A stretch of 53,253 bases of DNA from an uncultured Microbacterium sp. (lineage in GTDB: Bacteria > Actinomycetota > Actinomycetes > Actinomycetales > Microbacteriaceae): NCBI RefSeq assembly GCF_947632095.1, contig NZ_CANROA010000011.1:1-53253 (forward strand), read 5' to 3'. Under the pieces are notes generated by a model. The model did no database searches. It was not told the origin of the DNA and saw only the letters and a program-made list of their open reading frames with translations. This document shows positions 28,095 through 35,954 of this stretch, in pieces. Positions within the stretch are counted from its first letter, which is position 1; each line of letters opens with the position of its first letter. Position numbers and translations under genes: made by a program.

Positions 28095-29990
28095 TCACTC
28101 CGGGAACGGCACGCGCGGCGCCCGTCCGGAAGGGGCCAGCTCCAGCCTCTCTTCGGCCCGGATGCGCTCGCGCTCCATGGCTTCGAAGGCTCCGTGCACC
28201 GTTTCGGCGAAGACGTCGCCGCCGGCCGTGCCGGGGTGGATGCCGTCGTCGGCGAGCAGACTCTCCTGCGCCCCGATCGCCGCGTCCCAGTCGGCGATCC
28301 CGACCCCGGGGCGTCCTCGCGCGAACGAGGACAGTTCGGCGTTGACACCGGGGATCCACTCGCGGGGAGCATGCGCGTTCACCAGCACCAGAGTCCGGTC
28401 GCGCCCGATGATCTGCGCCATCTCCTGGAGCACGGATCGCTCGACGGGGCCGTTCGTGCCGAGTGCGACGACGACGTTCTCTCGCAGCTCGCCGCGATCG
28501 GCCATCGCCCGCAGGATCTCGGGGCCGGCCCAGACGGAGCGGGAGACCTCGGCTTCGACGGCGATGCCCGGGAACCGCTCCATGAGCGAGGGCGCGGAGG
28601 CGAGCATGACGGAGTCACCGATCGCGGTGATCTGCTCCCCCGCGGGCACCGCGATCGGTGCAGGGTCCTCGGCCGCCGGCAACGGGTCGTCGTCCTCCGC
28701 GGGGGCATCCTCCACCGCCTGCGCGCCGCGGTCGATCGCGGCGGCGGCCGACGTTACCCGTGGTGCCGTCGCGATCGATGCGGCCGTGCCCGCGAGCATG
28801 ACTGCGGCTATCGTCACGGCGGCGAGTCCGGTCATCCGTGCCTTCGGCGTTCCCGCCATGCGCCGGCGGAGGATCCCGAACGACCCGCGGAAGCCGTGCC
28901 GACGCAGCGGCTGCTCGACGTACCGGTACGACAGCTCCGCGGCTGCGAGCGAGATGGCCAGGGCAACGGAGCCTGCCAGCGGCGGCACCCCGCCCTCCGG
29001 CCCGAAGCCCCGCGTGGCGACGAGGACGAGTACCAGCACGGGCCAGTGCCAGAGGTAGATGCCGTAGGAGCGGTCGCCGATCCACTTCAGCGGCGCGGCA
29101 TCCAATGCCCTCCCGAACCACGATCCCGGCCCGATGCCGGCGACGATCGCGAGCGCCGACCCCGCGGAGGCCATCAGCAGCGCACCGGGGAAGGTCGCGG
29201 CATCCGGGGTCTCGGCGCGCAGCGCCGCCAGCACGATCAGGCCGACCCCGGCGAGGCCGACGAGCAAAGACCCCGCGCGGGCCTTTCGCGTGCGCATCCA
29301 CGAGCGATCCGGCACGCCCGTCATCACGAAGGCCAGGGCGATGCCGAGGAGAATTCCGAACGCATGCGAGCCGGTGCCGAAATAGGCGCGGGTGACGTCG
29401 CCGTCGGCGACAAGCGCGGCCATCCACACGGCCGAGCCGGCGCCGAGCAGGAGAACAAGGGCGATCCGGGACCAGCGGCCTGGGATGAGCATGATCAGCG
29501 GCAGCAGCAGCGGCCAGACGAGGTAGAACTGCTCCTCGACGGCGAGGGACCAGAAGTTGCGGAACAGTTCCGGCGCGGTCGCCGCGAAGTAGTCCGAGTC
29601 ATCAGCGATCGCCAGCCAGTTGTAGCTGAATGTCGCGGAGCCCAGAACCTGGCGGCCCATGCCGACGAGGACGTCGCCGCCGATCACCCATGCTGCGGTG
29701 GCGCAGACCGTGACGACGACGGCGAGCGCCGGCAGCAGGCGGCGAGCGCGTCGCCGCCAGAAGTCGACCAATCTCCGCCTCGACCCCAGAGCCCCCGCGC
29801 GCGATGGCCGCAGCAGAAGCGAGGTGATGAGGAATCCGCTGATCACGAAGAAGACGTCGACGCCGACGAAACCACCGCGCAGGGGCGAGCCCGGGAACAG
29901 GTGATAGACGAGCACGAGGACGACGGCGATCGCACGCAGGCCGTCGAGGCCCGCGAAACGCGCAGGGGAATTCTGGCTGGTCATCGTCAT
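28095..29990 (-). CDS. OatA-like acyltransferase 3 / SGNH membrane protein
   Basis: The protein has 631 residues. The N-terminal two thirds is an acyltransferase-3 domain with about ten membrane spans: FAGLDGLRAIAVVLVLVYH, VDVFFVISGFLITSLLL, FRNFWSLAVEEQFYLVWP and IYLWHWPVLVLV. After another span comes an extracytoplasmic SGNH hydrolase-like domain: ITAIGDSVMLAS (nucleophile Ser), VVALGTNGPV (Gly/Asn) and DDGIHPGTAGGDVFAETV (Asp-x-x-His pair). This two-part design is that of OatA and related O-acetyltransferases of peptidoglycan or surface polysaccharide. The acceptor cannot be told. ATG 29984, two codons in, is an alternative start; neither has a clear Shine-Dalgarno. It is divergent from truA, sharing a region with TAGGCT (plus) and TAGACT (minus) overlapping at 30034-30043. 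Confidence 0.9.
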   Translation of the reverse strand: MTMTSQNSPARFAGLDGLRAIAVVLVLVYHLFPGSPLRGGFVGVDVFFVISGFLITSLLLRPSRAGALGSRRRLVDFWRRRARRLLPALAVVVTVCATAAWVIGGDVLVGMGRQVLGSATFSYNWLAIADDSDYFAATAPELFRNFWSLAVEEQFYLVWPLLLPLIMLIPGRWSRIALVLLLGAGSAVWMAALVADGDVTRAYFGTGSHAFGILLGIALAFVMTGVPDRSWMRTRKARAGSLLVGLAGVGLIVLAALRAETPDAATFPGALLMASAGSALAIVAGIGPGSWFGRALDAAPLKWIGDRSYGIYLWHWPVLVLVLVATRGFGPEGGVPPLAGSVALAISLAAAELSYRYVEQPLRRHGFRGSFGILRRRMAGTPKARMTGLAAVTIAAVMLAGTAASIATAPRVTSAAAAIDRGAQAVEDAPAEDDDPLPAAEDPAPIAVPAGEQITAIGDSVMLASAPSLMERFPGIAVEAEVSRSVWAGPEILRAMADRGELRENVVVALGTNGPVERSVLQEMAQIIGRDRTLVLVNAHAPREWIPGVNAELSSFARGRPGVGIADWDAAIGAQESLLADDGIHPGTAGGDVFAETVHGAFEAMERERIRAEERLELAPSGRAPRVPFPE

Positions 29991-30037
29991 GGAAGAGGGT
30001 CGCACCGGTCAGGACGCAGGGTGCAAAGCCGCCAGTC

Positions 30038-30043
30038 TAGGCT
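30038..30043 (+). promoter_or_regulatory. -10 box of a probable leaderless promoter for truA
   Basis: TAGGCT ends 6 bases before the GTG of truA. The reverse strand of the overlapping bases 30034-30039 reads TAGACT, a possible -10 for the divergent acyltransferase. Confidence 0.55.
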
Positions 30044-30049
30044 TATCGG

Positions 30050-30892
30050 GTGAGGATCAGGCTGGATATCGCCTATGACGGGACGAACTTCCGCGGGTGG
30101 GCGGCGCAACCGGGACTGCGCACGGTGCAGGGCACGCTCGAAGCGGCCCTCGCGCGCATCGTCGGCTCCGATGTGCGCTTCGTCGTCGCCGGGCGCACGG
30201 ATGCCGGGGTGCATGCCTCCGGCCAGGTCGCGCACGTCGATCTCGACGAGGCGCAGTGGGCGCGCATCACCTCGCGGCACGGCCGCGCGGCCGAGGACCC
30301 TGCGGGAACGATCGCTCATCGCATGCGCGGCGTGTTGGGCTCGTACCCCGATGTCACGGTGCATCGCAGCTCGGTGGCGGACGACGGCTTCGACGCCCGG
30401 TTCTCGGCGGTCTGGCGGCGCTACCGTTACCGGCTCGGCGACGATGCCTCCGGTTATGACCCCGCCCGCCGGCTCGACACCACGCGGATCCGCGGCGATC
30501 TGGACGTCGAGGCGATGGATGCCGCGGCACGCTCCCTCATCGGCCTGCATGACTTCGCGGCGTACTGCAAGCCGCGCGATGAGGGAACGACGATCCGCAC
30601 ACTGCTGGACTACCGGTGGCGGCGCGACGATGAGGGGGTGCTCATCGCCGAGGTGAAGGCCGATGCGTTCTGCCACAGCATGGTGCGCGCGCTCGTGGGT
30701 GCGTGCGCCGCGGTCGGACAGGAGCGCCTGGACGTCTCGGATCTCGTCGTGCTGCGGGATGCCCTCGCACGAACGAGCGCTTTCCCTGTGCTCGCGGCCC
30801 GCGGCCTGACGCTCACCGAGGTCGGTTACCCGGCTGTCGATCTGCTCGGTGCCCGCGCCGAGCAGACGCGTGCGCGCCGCGACAGCGAGTGA
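30050..30892 (+). CDS. truA: tRNA pseudouridine(38-40) synthase
   Basis: TruA makes pseudouridine at positions 38-40 of the anticodon arm of many tRNAs. It has 280 residues from GTG 30050. RLDIAYDGTNFRGWAAQPGLRTVQGTLEAAL is the family opening, and the catalytic Asp lies in VVAGRTDAGVHASGQ (about residue 52). HDFAAYCKPRDEGTTIRTLL and the C-terminal VKADAFCHSMVRALVGACAAVG are also conserved. In many actinobacteria truA follows rplQ; here it is not next to ribosomal genes. Confidence 0.95.
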   Translation: MRIRLDIAYDGTNFRGWAAQPGLRTVQGTLEAALARIVGSDVRFVVAGRTDAGVHASGQVAHVDLDEAQWARITSRHGRAAEDPAGTIAHRMRGVLGSYPDVTVHRSSVADDGFDARFSAVWRRYRYRLGDDASGYDPARRLDTTRIRGDLDVEAMDAAARSLIGLHDFAAYCKPRDEGTTIRTLLDYRWRRDDEGVLIAEVKADAFCHSMVRALVGACAAVGQERLDVSDLVVLRDALARTSAFPVLAARGLTLTEVGYPAVDLLGARAEQTRARRDSE

Positions 30893-30936
30893 CGCGGGGC
30901 TGCGCTTCTCGCACCCCGCTCCCCGCCGAGACGCAC

Positions 30937-30942
30937 TAGCCT
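30937..30942 (+). promoter_or_regulatory. -10 box of a probable leaderless promoter for the EEP-family gene
   Basis: TAGCCT ends 7 bases before the ATG at 30950. A weak GC hairpin (GCGGGG at 30894-30899 with CCCCGC at 30914-30919) lies upstream and may end truA transcription. Confidence 0.5.
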
Positions 30943-30949
30943 GGGCGGG

Positions 30950-31630
30950 ATGAAGGTCATCTCGTACAACCTGCGCAAGCATCGTGCTGCGACCGAGCTC
31001 GAGAAGCTCGCGGCCGAGCATGCTCCGGACGTGCTCTGCCTTCAGGAGTGCGATGTGTCGGCGCTGCCCGAGGAGATCGGCGGGCTCGTACTCGCCGATG
31101 CCACCCAGGGCAACCGTCTGGGGCTCGCCGTGTACTTCCGGGCGAACACGTTCCAGCTGCAGCAGATCCGCACGTTCGGGCTGAAGAAGTCGTTGCACGA
31201 CCGGGTGCTGCGGCCCGCGCATGAGCGCGTGCTGGGTGTGCGCCTACGTGATATCGACGACGGCGGAGAGCTCATCATCGCCTCGTTCCATGCGGCGCCC
31301 CTCACGGCCCTGAACTCCCTGCGTCGCAATCAGATCCGCGCCGCGCTGAGCGAGCTGGAGACCATGGGCCCGGGCCGGCCCATCCTCATGGTCGGCGACT
31401 ACAACTATCCGGTGTTCAAGGAGAACCTCAGCCAGAATGTGCGCGAGCACGGATACACGCTGACGCTCAGTGACGACCGCACCTACACGCGCTACCGGGT
31501 GTTCAAGGGGCACTACGACTTCGCTACCTCCGACGGCTTCACGATCGACAGCATCCAGACCCTGCCTCAGCGTTCGAGCGATCATCGCCCGATCCTCATC
31601 ACGGCGGCCGTCGCCGGCACCCGCTGGTAG
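30950..31630 (+). CDS. Endonuclease/exonuclease/phosphatase (EEP) family protein
   Basis: The protein has 226 residues and is complete. MKVISYNLRKH gives the first Asn, VLCLQECDV the metal-binding Glu, ASFHAAPLT the His strand, MVGDYNYPVF the Asp/Asn pair and RSSDHRPILI the C-terminal Asp-His. These are the catalytic positions of the DNase I / inositol phosphatase fold. There is no signal peptide, so it is probably cytoplasmic. The substrate (DNA, phospholipid or nucleotide) cannot be told. It is convergent with metI, 7 bases away. Confidence 0.84.
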   Translation: MKVISYNLRKHRAATELEKLAAEHAPDVLCLQECDVSALPEEIGGLVLADATQGNRLGLAVYFRANTFQLQQIRTFGLKKSLHDRVLRPAHERVLGVRLRDIDDGGELIIASFHAAPLTALNSLRRNQIRAALSELETMGPGRPILMVGDYNYPVFKENLSQNVREHGYTLTLSDDRTYTRYRVFKGHYDFATSDGFTIDSIQTLPQRSSDHRPILITAAVAGTRW

Positions 31631-31637
31631 AGCTCCC

Positions 31638-32315
31638 CTAACGGCGCAGTACGCGCTGGGCGAGCCAGTTGCCGAGGAGCTGCCCGACCTGCACGATGAC
31701 GATGACGATCGCGACTGTGACCCAGGTGACCTGCTGGTCGAACTGCTGGTATCCGTAGATGATCGCGAAGTTGCCGAGCCCGCCGCCGCCGATGTAGCCG
31801 GCCATGGCGGACATGTCGACGACCGCGATGAACATGAACGTGTAGCCGAGGATCAGCGGCGCCAGCGCCTCGGGGATCACGACGCCGAACAGCACGGCGA
31901 CGCGCTTCGCGCCGATGGCGAGGGCCGCTTCGACGACGCCCGGATCGACGGCGACGAGGTTCTGCTCGACGACGCGGCCGATCACGACGGCCGCCATGAT
32001 CGTCATCGGCACGATCGCCGCCTCGGTTCCGAGGGTCGTTCCGGCGATGACCTTCGTCAGCGGGCCGACGGCGGTCAGGAAGATGATGAACGGAATCGGC
32101 CGCACGAGGTTGATGACGATGTTGACCGTGTGGAACACGGCACGGTTGCCGAACAGGTTGCCGGGTCGCGTCGCATAGAGCACGGCGCCGATCAGCAGCC
32201 CTGCGATCCCGCCGATGAGGAGGGTGACGACGACCATGTAGATCGTCTCCTGGATCGATTCCAGGAGCACCGGGGTGAGCGAGCCCCAGTCGGCGCCCGG
32301 GCGCACGCCGCTCAT
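31638..32315 (-). CDS. metI: Methionine ABC transporter permease
   Basis: MetI is the membrane subunit of the D/L-methionine importer. It has 225 residues and about five to six spans. SIQETIYMVVVTLLIGGIAGLLIG is the typical start; RPIPFIIFLTAVGPLTKVIAGTTLG and EAALAIGAKRVAVLFGVVIPEALAPLILGYT (EAA loop) follow. The ATG at 32315 overlaps the metN stop (ATGA). The long frame through this region is a shadow of metN. Confidence 0.94.
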   Translation of the reverse strand: MSGVRPGADWGSLTPVLLESIQETIYMVVVTLLIGGIAGLLIGAVLYATRPGNLFGNRAVFHTVNIVINLVRPIPFIIFLTAVGPLTKVIAGTTLGTEAAIVPMTIMAAVVIGRVVEQNLVAVDPGVVEAALAIGAKRVAVLFGVVIPEALAPLILGYTFMFIAVVDMSAMAGYIGGGGLGNFAIIYGYQQFDQQVTWVTVAIVIVIVQVGQLLGNWLAQRVLRR

Positions 32316-33346
32316 GCGGCAGCCTCGGCTGCGAGCCGCTGCACCGCGGTGCGTTCGGAGAGCTCCGCGACGACCGCGGTCACCGCATCCGCTTCGGCGT
32401 GAACCCGGTACGTGAGGGTGCCGAGCTGACGACCGCGGATATCGGTGACGCCGCCGAAGACGACGGAGCGACGGATGCCGTGCTTCTCGAAGATGGCATC
32501 GACGTCCTCGCTCGTGAACTCGTTCACGTCGACGCTGAGGAGTGCGCCTCCGCCGGAGAGGAGCGCGTCGCGGGTATCCCCCGTCGGGACTCCCTGGGTC
32601 ACGGCCCTCACGAACCGCTCGGTGAGTGCTGCGCGGGGGTGCGCGAAGACGCGGTAGGTGTCGCCGCTGTCGACGACGCGGCCGCCCTCCATCACGATCA
32701 CCTGGTCGCACAGCTCGTGCACGACGGAGATCTGGTGGGTGATGACGACGATCGTGATCCCCAGCGTGCGGTTGATCTCCCGCAGCAGAGACAGGACCTC
32801 GGCGGTCGTCTGCGGGTCGAGCGCGCTGGTGGCCTCGTCGGCGAGGAGCAGCTCGGGGTTCGTCGCGATGGCACGCGCGATTCCCAGCCGCTGCTTCTGC
32901 CCGCCCGACAGGGAACGCGGGTAGCGGTCGGCCTTGTCCCCGATGCCGACGAAGTCGAGCAGCTCGGTGACGCGCGCCGCGATGTCGGCCTTCTTCCACC
33001 CGGCCACGCGCAGCGGATAGGCGACGTTGCCGCGCACGGTGCGCGAGGCGAAGAGGTTGAACTGCTGGAAGATCATCCCGATCCGACCGCGCAGAGCGCG
33101 CAGCTCCCCCTCGGAGGCGCGGCCGATATCGGCGCCCAGCGCCGTCACCGTCCCGGCGGTGGGCTTCTCGAGGCCGTTGATGAGGCGCACGAGCGTGGAC
33201 TTGCCGGCGCCGGAGTACCCGATCACTCCGACGATGGACCCGCGCTCGACGGAGAGGTCGACTCCGTCGAGCGCGGTGACTGCGGGCCCTCGGCCTGCGG
33301 CCGGGAACGTCTTCGAGACGTTCTCGAAGGTGAGGATGCCGGTCAT
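32312..33346 (-). CDS. metN: Methionine ABC transporter ATPase
   Basis: MetN is the ATPase subunit, 344 residues from ATG 33346. Walker A is GYSGAGKST (about 39-47), the signature is LSGGQKQRLGIARA, Walker B is LLLADEATSALDP, and the His switch is VITHQI. The C-terminal NIL domain (about 260-344, with SVDVNEFTSEDVDAIFEKHG and GVTDIRGRQLGTLTYRVHA) is the methionine sensor that inhibits import when methionine is abundant. The metQ stop is 20 bases upstream. Confidence 0.96.
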   Translation of the reverse strand: MTGILTFENVSKTFPAAGRGPAVTALDGVDLSVERGSIVGVIGYSGAGKSTLVRLINGLEKPTAGTVTALGADIGRASEGELRALRGRIGMIFQQFNLFASRTVRGNVAYPLRVAGWKKADIAARVTELLDFVGIGDKADRYPRSLSGGQKQRLGIARAIATNPELLLADEATSALDPQTTAEVLSLLREINRTLGITIVVITHQISVVHELCDQVIVMEGGRVVDSGDTYRVFAHPRAALTERFVRAVTQGVPTGDTRDALLSGGGALLSVDVNEFTSEDVDAIFEKHGIRRSVVFGGVTDIRGRQLGTLTYRVHAEADAVTAVVAELSERTAVQRLAAEAAA

Positions 33347-33366
33347 GGGCTCGTCGTCCTCGGCGG

Positions 33367-34266
33367 TTACTTGATCGCCGCCAGCTTCTCCTGCAGGTCG
33401 GTGAGCTCGGCCTGCAGATCGGCGACGCTCCAGTCCTGTGTGAAGACGAGGTTGCCGTCGTTCAATTCGGTGACGGATGCCTGGACCTGGGCCGAGTGGT
33501 AGGCCTCGAGCACCTTCGCCCACCGCGGGTCGTCGGCGTTGTCGGCGGTGACGGCGAAGATGTTGATGTACGGGGCGAGCGCCGGGTCGTCGACGTCCTC
33601 CTTGTAGATCATCTCGTCGTCGCCGAGTCCGCCCTTCTGCGCCTGCGTGTTGTTGATGATCGCAGCATCCGCGCTGCCGTCCTTCAGCGCCGTGACCGTC
33701 TGGTTCGGGTCGACGGGGAAGATCTCCACGGAGCTTTCGACGATGTCCGCCTGGGAGGAGTACGCGTTGCCGCCGTCGGCGAGCTCGAGCAGGCCGACGG
33801 CCTGCAGGTTCAGCAGCCCGCGCGAGAGGTTGGTCGCGTCGTTGGGGATGGCGATGGTCGCCCCCGCGGGGATCTCGTCTGCTGAGGCGTACTTCTCGGA
33901 GTACAGGCCCAGCGGGTAGACGGCCGTCGCTCCGGCCGGGACGAGCGTGCCGTTGTTGCTGACGTTGAAGTCGGCGAGGTAGATGAGGTGCTGGAACAGG
34001 TTGATGTCGGCGTCGCCGTTCTGCACCGCCTGGTTCAGCTGAACGCCGTCGGTGATCGTGCGAACCTCGAGCTCGATGCCGTCGTCCGCGAGGATGTCCT
34101 TCATCAGCGTCCAGTGCGCTTCGACGCCGTCGTTCGCGACGAGCACGATCCGGTCGGAGTCGGCGTCGCCGCCTGCACCTGCGCACGCCGTCATCGACAG
34201 TGCCAGAGCACCGGTTGCCAGGATGCCGACGACGGACAGGAGCTTCTTCACACGGGAGTTGTTCAC
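33367..34266 (-). CDS. metQ: Methionine ABC transporter substrate-binding lipoprotein
   Basis: MetQ is the ligand-binding subunit. It has 299 residues and the lipobox LSMTACAG (modified Cys at about 28). The mature part begins IVLVANDGVEAHWTLMKDILADDGIELEV; FQHLIYLADFN, TIAIPNDATNLSRGLLNLQAVGLLEL and FAVTADNADDPRWAKV are typical of the NlpA/MetQ family. It is the first gene of metQNI. The GTG start lies in the 3' arm of a 6-bp hairpin (34261-34280), so its translation may be limited by structure; no SAM riboswitch is visible. Confidence 0.95.
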   Translation of the reverse strand: MNNSRVKKLLSVVGILATGALALSMTACAGAGGDADSDRIVLVANDGVEAHWTLMKDILADDGIELEVRTITDGVQLNQAVQNGDADINLFQHLIYLADFNVSNNGTLVPAGATAVYPLGLYSEKYASADEIPAGATIAIPNDATNLSRGLLNLQAVGLLELADGGNAYSSQADIVESSVEIFPVDPNQTVTALKDGSADAAIINNTQAQKGGLGDDEMIYKEDVDDPALAPYINIFAVTADNADDPRWAKVLEAYHSAQVQASVTELNDGNLVFTQDWSVADLQAELTDLQEKLAAIK

Positions 34267-34280
34267 GAGAGCGAGTGAAC
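34261..34280 (-). promoter_or_regulatory. Hairpin covering the metQ start codon
   Basis: On the minus strand GTTCAC pairs with GTGAAC across an 8-base loop; the second arm contains the GTG start. The stem is short, so this is weak evidence for regulation. Confidence 0.3.
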
Positions 34281-34344
34281 CACGCCGCGCTCCCCCGCCG
34301 TGGGGATTCGGTAACGGCGCGTAATCTCCTCACGCGGACGCGCC

Positions 34345-34350
34345 TACTCT
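34345..34350 (+). promoter_or_regulatory. -10 box of a probable leaderless promoter for the M20 peptidase gene
   Basis: TACTCT ends 6 bases before the GTG at 34357. Confidence 0.5.
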
Positions 34351-34356
34351 GGGGGT

Positions 34357-35664
34357 GTGACTCATCTCGAAGAAGAGGCCGTCGACTTCGTCCGCGCCCT
34401 GATCCGCATCGACAGCGTCAACACCGGGGACATCGCTACCATCGGCGATGGCGAGACGCGCGCCGCACGCTACGTGCAGGCAGCGCTCGAGGAGGTCGGT
34501 CTCTCGACGGTCTTCGTCGAGCCGCTTCCGGGCCGCGGCAGCGTGATCTCCCGTATCGCCGGCTCGGATCCGGATGCCGGAGCGCTCATCGTCCATGCCC
34601 ACCTGGATGTCGTTCCCGTGCAGGCCGAGGACTGGACGCATGATCCCTTCGGCGCGGAGATCGTGGACGGGCTGCTCTACGGACGCGGCGCCGTCGACAT
34701 GAAGGACTTCGCCGGTGTCATCCTCGCGGTGGCCCGCCACCTCGCGCGCGAGGGGATCCGGCCGCAGCGCGACCTCATCTTCGCGTTCCTCGCGGATGAG
34801 GAGAGCGGCGGCGTCTGGGGCGCGTCCTGGCTCGTCGACAACCGGCCCGAGCTGTTCGCGGGCGCGACCGAGGCGATCAGCGAGGTCGGCGGGTTCTCCG
34901 TGCCGCTCGCGCAGGATCGCCGCGCCTACCTTCTGGCGACGGCGGAGAAGGGCGTCGGAGGGGCTCGGCTGACGGCCCGAGGCGCCGCCGGACATGCGTC
35001 CCGCCCCCTGCCGAGCGACGCTGTCCCCCGCCTGGCCGGCGCCGTGGCACGGATCGGCGCGCACCGGTTCCCCGTCGTGCGCACGCCGGCGCTGGCTCGT
35101 TTCCTCGAGGCGTTCGGCGAGGCCCGTGGGACGACGTTCACGGATGAGGATCTGGATGCCGAACTGGACGAGCTCGGTTTCGTCGGGCGCGTGATCGGTG
35201 CGGCTGCGCGGAACACGGCCGCGCCGACGGTTCTGGATGCCGGCGGAAAGATCAACATCATCCCGGGTGACGCATCGGCGCTTCTCGATCTGCGTTCGTT
35301 GCCGGAGGGCGCGGACGCTCTGCGGGACGGGATCATCGACCTTGCGGGTGATGGCGTCGAGGTCGAGTGGCTGCGGATGATCCCGCCGATCGCAGCACCG
35401 TTGGAGGGGCCTCTGGTGGATGCTGTCACGGCGGCGATCGCGGCGGAGGATCCGGAGGGCGTGGTCGTGCCCTACTTGCTTCCGGCCTCCACCGATAACA
35501 AGCATTTCTCGCGGCTGGGCGTGCACGGATACGGTTTCGTGCCGCTGCGCGTGCCGGATGATTTCGATGTGTACGGGCAGTTCCACGCGGTCGATGAATG
35601 CGTGCCGGTGGAGTCCCTGCGCTTCAGCGCGCGTGTGACGCTCGACATTGTGCTGCGGGCCTAG
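34357..35664 (+). CDS. M20/M25/M40-family metallopeptidase
   Basis: The protein has 435 residues. LIVHAHLDVVPVQAEDWTHDPFGAEIVDGLLYGRGAVDMKDF contains the metal His-x-Asp, and the bridging Asp is in GRGAVDMKD. The Glu-Glu pair is in FLADEESGGVWGA, and the C-terminal metal His is in STDNKHFSRLG. Between them lies the dimerisation (lid) domain with RGAAGHASRPL. Members of this group are di-zinc carboxypeptidases, dipeptidases or deacylases. The exact substrate is unknown. It is followed by the copper operator and copZ. No signal peptide is seen. Confidence 0.9.
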   Translation: MTHLEEEAVDFVRALIRIDSVNTGDIATIGDGETRAARYVQAALEEVGLSTVFVEPLPGRGSVISRIAGSDPDAGALIVHAHLDVVPVQAEDWTHDPFGAEIVDGLLYGRGAVDMKDFAGVILAVARHLAREGIRPQRDLIFAFLADEESGGVWGASWLVDNRPELFAGATEAISEVGGFSVPLAQDRRAYLLATAEKGVGGARLTARGAAGHASRPLPSDAVPRLAGAVARIGAHRFPVVRTPALARFLEAFGEARGTTFTDEDLDAELDELGFVGRVIGAAARNTAAPTVLDAGGKINIIPGDASALLDLRSLPEGADALRDGIIDLAGDGVEVEWLRMIPPIAAPLEGPLVDAVTAAIAAEDPEGVVVPYLLPASTDNKHFSRLGVHGYGFVPLRVPDDFDVYGQFHAVDECVPVESLRFSARVTLDIVLRA

Positions 35665-35666
35665 GA

Positions 35667-35683
35667 ATACCCCCCGGGGGTAT
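35667..35683. promoter_or_regulatory. CsoR-type copper operator upstream of copZ-copA
   Basis: ATACCCCC-C-GGGGGTAT is a near-perfect palindrome with the G/C tract and TA ends expected for CsoR/RcnR sites. A -10-like TATCCT (35681-35686) overlaps its right arm, so binding would block transcription. No csoR gene is in the window. Confidence 0.72.
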
Positions 35684-35731
35684 CCTGTTGTCGTTGGTGA
35701 ACGCCCCGCGTTCCGACGAGAGGAAGTCAGC

Positions 35732-35944
35732 ATGAGCAGCACGAGTGTTTTCCTGGTGACCGGGATGACCTGCGGTCACTGCGAGATGTCCGTCCGCGAA
35801 GAGGTCTCCGAGATCGACGGTGTCGAGGGCGTCGAGGTGAGTGCCCAGGACGGCCGCCTCATCATCACGGCATCCGCTCCGGTCTCCGACGAGGCGGTCA
35901 TCGCGGCCGTCGACGAGGCGGGATACACCGCCGCCCGGATCTGA
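35732..35944 (+). CDS. copZ: Copper chaperone CopZ (HMA domain)
   Basis: A single heavy-metal-associated domain of 70 residues. The metal motif is [13 protein letters not shown] (GMTCxxC). The ferredoxin-like fold runs through [23 protein letters not shown] to the end [11 protein letters not shown]. It starts at ATG 35732 after GAGAGGAAG; the longer open frame includes the operator and is rejected. It delivers Cu(I) to CopA, encoded 10 bases downstream. Confidence 0.94.
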   Translation: MSSTSVFLVTGMTCGHCEMSVREEVSEIDGVEGVEVSAQDGRLIITASAPVSDEAVIAAVDEAGYTAARI

Positions 35945-35954
35945 CGGAGCCGGC

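Noticed and set aside
34267..34356. SAM riboswitch before metQ
   Set aside because: The intergenic region is about 90 bases and lacks the characteristic junction; only a small hairpin at the start codon is visible.
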